From Thermophagus sp052400625 (GTDB lineage: Bacteria; Bacteroidota; Bacteroidia; Bacteroidales; Marinilabiliaceae): a stretch of DNA of 64,000 nucleotides. The notes under the pieces are model-generated. The model was not told the DNA's origin. It did not search any database and was given only the letters and a program-made list of their open reading frames with translations. The position numbers and the translations under genes were made by a program. Location: the NCBI GenBank assembly GCA_052400625.1, contig JBQTGH010000001.1; one strand, written 5' to 3'. This document shows positions 58,619 to 64,000 of this stretch, in pieces; the first letter of the stretch is position 1, and each line of letters begins with the position of its first letter.

Positions 58619-61600
58619 CAAATCATCGTACCATAGTGGAATTGAAATCGGTGTTCGTGTTCTAAACGCAGAAGCCACTCCGACCGCTTCAATCGTACCA
58701 TAGTGGAATTGAAATGTTAGTGCCGTTATCACGTGGTCAAGTTTTGTCCTGGCTTCAATCGAACCATAATGGAATTGAAATACAAGCTTATTTGTCATGT
58801 CTGTGTTTCTCAATTTGGCTTCAATCGAACCATAGTGGAATTGAAATAATATTGATCCTTTTTTTATTTCCGGAAAAAATTGCACTTCAATCGAACCATA
58901 GTGGAATTGAAATATAATAAACAACAGTGTTTTGTGAATTTTTGAAAGCTTCAATCGGACCATAGTGGAATTGAAATAACCACACCGCCAGATACGATTG
59001 TGAAGGATACGGTAATGCTTCAATCGGACCATAGTGGAATTGAAATTTACTTAGAGCTATTAAAAGAATTGGAGTATGGCGCGCTTCAATCGGACCATAG
59101 TGGAATTGAAATCTTTGAGCTGAAACTGCACCTTTTCTTAAAATAAAAGCTTCAATCGGACCATAGTGGAATTGAAATTCATTAAAGAGGAAGATAGTGT
59201 GCGAAGTTTTTTGTAGCTTCAATCGGACCATAGTGGAATTGAAATTTCGGATAGGGCAATGAATTTTAAGTACTATTTCAGCTTCAATCGGACCATAGTG
59301 GAATTGAAATTCTAATACATCAATATATGGTGCGCCTGAATCGCTTGCTTCAATCGGACCATAGTGGAATTGAAATATTACCTTTCTCATCGACATAGTT
59401 AGCTGATTTTACAGCTTCAATCGGACCATAGTGGAATTGAAATGGAAATCCGGGCAGCCACGTTTCTACTTTTCTTTTCGCTTCAATCGGACCATAGTGG
59501 AATTGAAATCCAACAATTTGTAAACAATAACCTATATCTGCGAAGCTTCAATCGGACCATAGTGGAATTGAAATCTCAAAGCTGGGTAACTGGTAGTGCG
59601 AAAGCTGCTGGCTTCAATCGGACCATAGTGGAATTGAAATCGGCTATTAACCTAAACCCGCCCCGGGGTCCAGGGGCTTCAATCGGACCATAGTGGAATT
59701 GAAATTGCCCGGAAAGGGTATAGGAAAGACGGCACTGCATTGCTTCAATCGGACCATAGTGGAATTGAAATTCCCAATTTTCATCAGGAAATGAAGACTT
59801 AATTTTGCTTCAATCGGACCATAGTGGAATTGAAATCGCTTAAAGCATCTGGAAGTAAGGCAGGGAAAATAATGCTTCAATCGGACCATAGTGGAATTGA
59901 AATTTGCATTGGGATTGTCTGCTGAAGACACTTTTTACGTGCTTCAATCGGACCATAGTGGAATTGAAATCTCATCAGCTTCGTCCTTTTTGTCTCTCTG
60001 GTAGGGCTTCAATCGGACCATAGTGGAATTGAAATACGATAATAAAAGGCAAATATTTTTTAACCGATTCAGGCTTCAATCGGACCATAGTGGAATTGAA
60101 ATCTTGTTTCGGGGGATTATGCAGAATTGGAATTGACAGCTTCAATCGGACCATAGTGGAATTGAAATGTAAATTCAGGATATTCATGTAGTCGATTAAA
60201 CGGCTTCAATCGGACCATAGTGGAATTGAAATAAGAAAATGGAAAAACAGACTTATGCGGTGTAGGTCGCTTCAATCGGACCATAGTGGAATTGAAATAA
60301 ATTAGGTGTATTAGCTCGCTTATATGAAGGAGGCTTCAATCGGACCATAGTGGAATTGAAATAAGTTTTCGGTGGTGAAGGCGACGGCAGTACCGGTGCT
60401 TCAATCGGACCATAGTGGAATTGAAATAGGCAAGATTTTGCCTGCTCTGTTGAGCTGCACGCAGCTTCAATCGGACCATAGTGGAATTGAAATGACAAAT
60501 ATACTTTAACTGGTTTCATGCTCTGAAAAGCTTCAATCGGACCATAGTGGAATTGAAATGGCGATATAGTTATTGATCCTGTTGCTGGGAGTGGGCTTCA
60601 ATCGGACCATAGTGGAATTGAAATGCCCAACAAAGCCGGTATGATAAGCTTTTGGCAGAATGCTTCAATCGGACCATAGTGGAATTGAAATATCAAATAT
60701 TTCAACCAACACTTTTTTCATTCTATGCTTCAATCGGACCATAGTGGAATTGAAATAGTACCACCTCGTGCACTATTTTCCAAAAACTTTTGAGCTTCAA
60801 TCGGACCATAGTGGAATTGAAATATGATATATTCAACGTCTGGCCTACTTGGAACAGTGCTTCAATCGGACCATAGTGGAATTGAAATTCAGTTATCAGA
60901 CTTATTTCTTTTTGGTTGTCTAGCTTCAATCGGACCATAGTGGAATTGAAATGTATTTATAATTTTTTCAAATACAACTGCATTACTATGCTTCAATCGG
61001 ACCATAGTGGAATTGAAATGGCTTACGACTACTCAAAGAAAAGGGTCGACGAGGGGCTTCAATCGGACCATAGTGGAATTGAAATTGATTCCAACATTTC
61101 TCAATATCAGACGCTTTTCCGGCTTCAATCGGACCATAGTGGAATTGAAATAAGCTTCTTAAAAAACTCTTGTACATCTTCCTTACGGCTTCAATCGGAC
61201 CATAGTGGAATTGAAATACAGGCACAGACGTAGAAACAGGCGATCTTTCTTTAAGCTTCAATCGGACCATAGTGGAATTGAAATTGGTTAATGGTGTTCT
61301 AACAGATTTAACAGCAGGATTGCTTCAATCGGACCATAGTGGAATTGAAATTCAACATATTTTATTGGTTTTATTCCGCCAGCAAAAGGCTTCAATCGGA
61401 CCATAGTGGAATTGAAATAGGCCGAGCAGAAGTAAAATAATCCTTTTCCCAAGCTGCTTCAATCGGACCATAGTGGAATTGAAATCTCATCTGCTTCGTC
61501 CTTTTTGTCTCTACTGTAGGGCTTCAATCGGACCATAGTGGAATTGAAATAAGCAAGATTTTGCCTGCTCTGTTGAGCGGCACGCAAGCTTCAATCGGAC

Positions 61601-63838
61601 CATAGTGGAATTGAAATAAAGCAAAAATAATGGCGAAGCTTTTTAAAAAACTTTGCTTCAATCGGACCATAGTGGAATTGAAATAATTAAAACCGGAACA
61701 ATTGATGCAGACAGAATGGCTTCAATCGGACCATAGTGGAATTGAAATACTACACTTATGTAGCTATTAACAGTTAGGTTGCTGCTTCAATCGGACCATA
61801 GTGGAATTGAAATCACTCCTTCTTTCTTATCCCATTTACCCCTGAAATGCTTCAATCGGACCATAGTGGAATTGAAATAGATGGGAAATGCTTTTGCTGA
61901 ATTTTGAATTTAATGCTTCAATCGGACCATAGTGGAATTGAAATGTAATGTATAAACACATCAACACGATGCATGATAGCTTCAATCGGACCATAGTGGA
62001 ATTGAAATTGCGGTCGTTGTATTCATTGCTTGAAGCGAAAAAGGCTTCAATCGGACCATAGTGGAATTGAAATGAACTTTGGCAGATTATCTTGGTTTGC
62101 CTGTCATGCTTCAATCGGACCATAGTGGAATTGAAATAACATAGTTTGAAGAATCTCAGTATACCTTGTTCCGCTTCAATCGGACCATAGTGGAATTGAA
62201 ATTTTGAGACTAAAGTTTTGTAGCTCTCAGCCTTTGTCGCTTCAATCGGACCATAGTGGAATTGAAATAAGACACCAATTTTAAATCAAATTGTTCATTT
62301 TTTGTGCTTCAATCGGACCATAGTGGAATTGAAATCACGCATAACATCAACTCCGTACATCTTTCGACTATGCTTCAATCGGACCATAGTGGAATTGAAA
62401 TATCGTTGTAAGGGTAACTGGAGAATTTAAGCAGAAGCTTCAATCGGACCATAGTGGAATTGAAATTTCACCCCTATATATTTCTTTTCACCCCTTTAAA
62501 GCTTCAATCGGACCATAGTGGAATTGAAATGAACTTTGGCAGATTATCTTGGTTTGCCTGTCATGCTTCAATCGGACCATAGTGGAATTGAAATAACATA
62601 GTTTGAAGAATCTCAGTATACCTTGTTCCGCTTCAATCGGACCATAGTGGAATTGAAATTTTGAGACTAAAGTTTTGTAGCTCTCAGCCTTTGTCGCTTC
62701 AATCGGACCATAGTGGAATTGAAATAAGACACCAATTTTAAATCAAATTGTTCATTTTTTGTGCTTCAATCGGACCATAGTGGAATTGAAATCACGCATA
62801 ACATCAACTCCGTACATCTTTCGACTATGCTTCAATCGGACCATAGTGGAATTGAAATATCGTTGTAAGGGTAACTGGAGAATTTAAGCAGAAGCTTCAA
62901 TCGGACCATAGTGGAATTGAAATTTCACCCCTATATATTTCTTTTCACCCCTTTAAAGCTTCAATCGGACCATAGTGGAATTGAAATAAAGGGGTCTATT
63001 TTACCGGTGGCATAGGCTTCGGGCTTCAATCGGACCATAGTGGAATTGAAATAGAGAAAATGATTCTGAAAGTTATGTGGCTTTTGTGCTTCAATCGGAC
63101 CATAGTGGAATTGAAATGATCACAGGGGTGACATAGTTTGTCACCCTTTTCCTGCTTCAATCGGACCATAGTGGAATTGAAATCACGCAACATGGTCACG
63201 AAGTAATATCTTAAATTCGCTTCAATCGGACCATAGTGGAATTGAAATCAATCTGGATTTAAGTCTGAAGTCAACGGCAGATGAGCTTCAATCGGACCAT
63301 AGTGGAATTGAAATAGCATATAAAGAAAAGCATTAAGAACTTCAAGTCTGCTTCAATCGGACCATAGTGGAATTGAAATACCATAGGGGGGTAGGGTTGG
63401 GTGTGTTACTGGTCATGGCTTCAATCGGACCATAGTGGAATTGAAATTTGATAAAATGGTAATGGCTTTGACTGTATCCATGTATGCTTCAATCGGACCA
63501 TAGTGGAATTGAAATACATTTGTTAAATCTGCTGATAAGTCCATTCCAGAGCTTCAATCGGACCATAGTGGAATTGAAATAAGAAATAATCGTCTTTACT
63601 TTTAAAATACTGGTTGCTTCAATCGGACCATAGTGGAATTGAAATACCTGAGCATAGGTTGTTACAATATCAGTATATGGCTTCAATCGGACCATAGTGG
63701 AATTGAAATAGTAATGTAACAGATAGCTGATTGCGGCTTTTTTGGCTTCAATCGGACCATAGTGGAATTGAAATATGACCACGGCCACGCAAAATATAAA
63801 TGTAACGGGCTTCAATCGGACCATAGTGGAATTGAAAT
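58619..63838. CRISPR. CRISPR array, 80 repeats of 30 nt, 79 spacers of 34-39 nt
   Basis: The repeat begins GCTTCAATCGGACC and ends GTGGAATTGAAAT (plus strand); TTCAAT and ATTGAA near its ends form an inverted pair. From the sixth repeat (58948) to the last (63809) the copies appear identical. The first five vary: the first lacks the GCTTCA start, the first two read CGTACC, the third to fifth CGAACC, the third ATAATGG and the fifth begins with A. In plus-strand reading the 8-nt tag would be AUUGAAAU, the classic Cas6-type handle; in minus-strand reading AUUGAAGC. Spacers 53-59 are repeated exactly as spacers 60-66. The array lies directly after the type III-A operon, its probable user. Confidence 0.98.
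62044..62957. repeat. 457-bp tandem duplication inside the array (seven repeat-spacer units, twice)
   Basis: Units starting at 62044, 62108, 62173, 62239, 62306, 62372 and 62437 recur with the same spacers at 62501, 62565, 62630, 62696, 62763, 62829 and 62894. No base difference was seen between the two copies by eye. This is a recombination product between repeats rather than new acquisition. Confidence 0.93.
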
Positions 63839-64000
63839 ATATCAGAACGCTTTCCCTGAAAATTAAAGGGAATGTAAATTTAACTCTGTCCGGTATAATT
63901 TTCGAAACTCGAAATAACTCATATTTTTTCTTTCAACCAATTCTTAAAAGCTCATTTGGGTAGTTTTCAGGTTCTGTCAAGGGCGGCTGAGGCACGAAGC
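63839..64000. other. Right flank of the CRISPR array
   Basis: AT-rich sequence following the last, perfect repeat. If the array is read on the minus strand this is the leader. The end of the window carries AGGGCGGCTGAGGCACGA (63980-63997), nearly the same as a motif after cas6. No cas gene is visible before the window ends. Confidence 0.45.

Noticed and set aside
58498..63963. Many open frames through the array, mostly on the minus strand, with repeated FQFHYGPIEA or FNSTMVRLK peptides
   Set aside because: They are translations of the CRISPR repeats; the peptide period follows the repeat-spacer unit and no start signals support them.
1..64000. Search by eye for tRNA, rRNA, insertion sequences and prophage genes
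   Set aside because: No T-loop-like tRNA pattern with matching stems, no transposase or integrase motif and no structural phage gene was found; absence is by reading only.

Overview
The window looks like the chromosome of an anaerobic or marine glycan-degrading member of the Bacteroidota (probably Bacteroidia). The grounds are two SusC/SusD pairs, hybrid two-component sensors with an AraC output domain, many SPII lipoproteins, long same-strand glycoside hydrolase operons and AT-rich intergenic DNA. No rRNA, tRNA, transposase or phage gene was seen.

Layout. 1-5 kb: the 3' part of a hybrid two-component sensor, a DUF4349 lipoprotein and a decayed class D beta-lactamase gene. 5.5-24.3 kb (all minus strand): a polysaccharide utilization locus reading SusC, SusD, GH92, GH92, GH89, NagX-type acyltransferase, hybrid two-component sensor, GH28. 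It suits an alpha-mannose and alpha-GlcNAc containing glycan. 24.8-32.6 kb: ordinary single genes (metallophosphoesterase, SDR/DUF2867, serine hydrolase, DNA/RNA endonuclease with a homopolymer frameshift, EamA transporter). 32.9-46.1 kb (minus strand): a second locus with AgaS-like isomerase/deaminase, KbaZ, PfkB kinase, KbaY aldolase, a secreted amidohydrolase, a GH36-type alpha-galactosidase, SusC, SusD and a PKD lipoprotein. A divergent DeoR regulator, a NahK-like sugar kinase and a CBM9-like protein follow on the plus strand. This reads as uptake and catabolism of a (N-acetyl)galactosamine or galactose glycan through tagatose phosphates.

49.4-63.8 kb: a type III-A CRISPR-Cas system. cas6 stands apart. 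It is followed by a 21-bp minisatellite and an unknown helical protein, then a tight operon cas10-csm2-csm3-csm4-csm5 plus a membrane protein, and finally an array of 80 repeats (79 spacers, 30-nt repeat). Cas10 lacks the HD nuclease domain but keeps GGDD, so the system should make a cyclic oligoadenylate-type signal. No Csm6/Csx1 is present. Instead the gene 7 bp after csm5 encodes a signal peptide, a coiled coil, one membrane segment and a cytosolic domain, and is the main candidate for an undescribed ancillary effector. Csm5 carries an OB-fold-like C-terminal extension. The array holds a 457-bp seven-unit tandem duplication and two pairs of diverged spacers whose differences look codon-constrained. 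No cas1/cas2 lies in the window.
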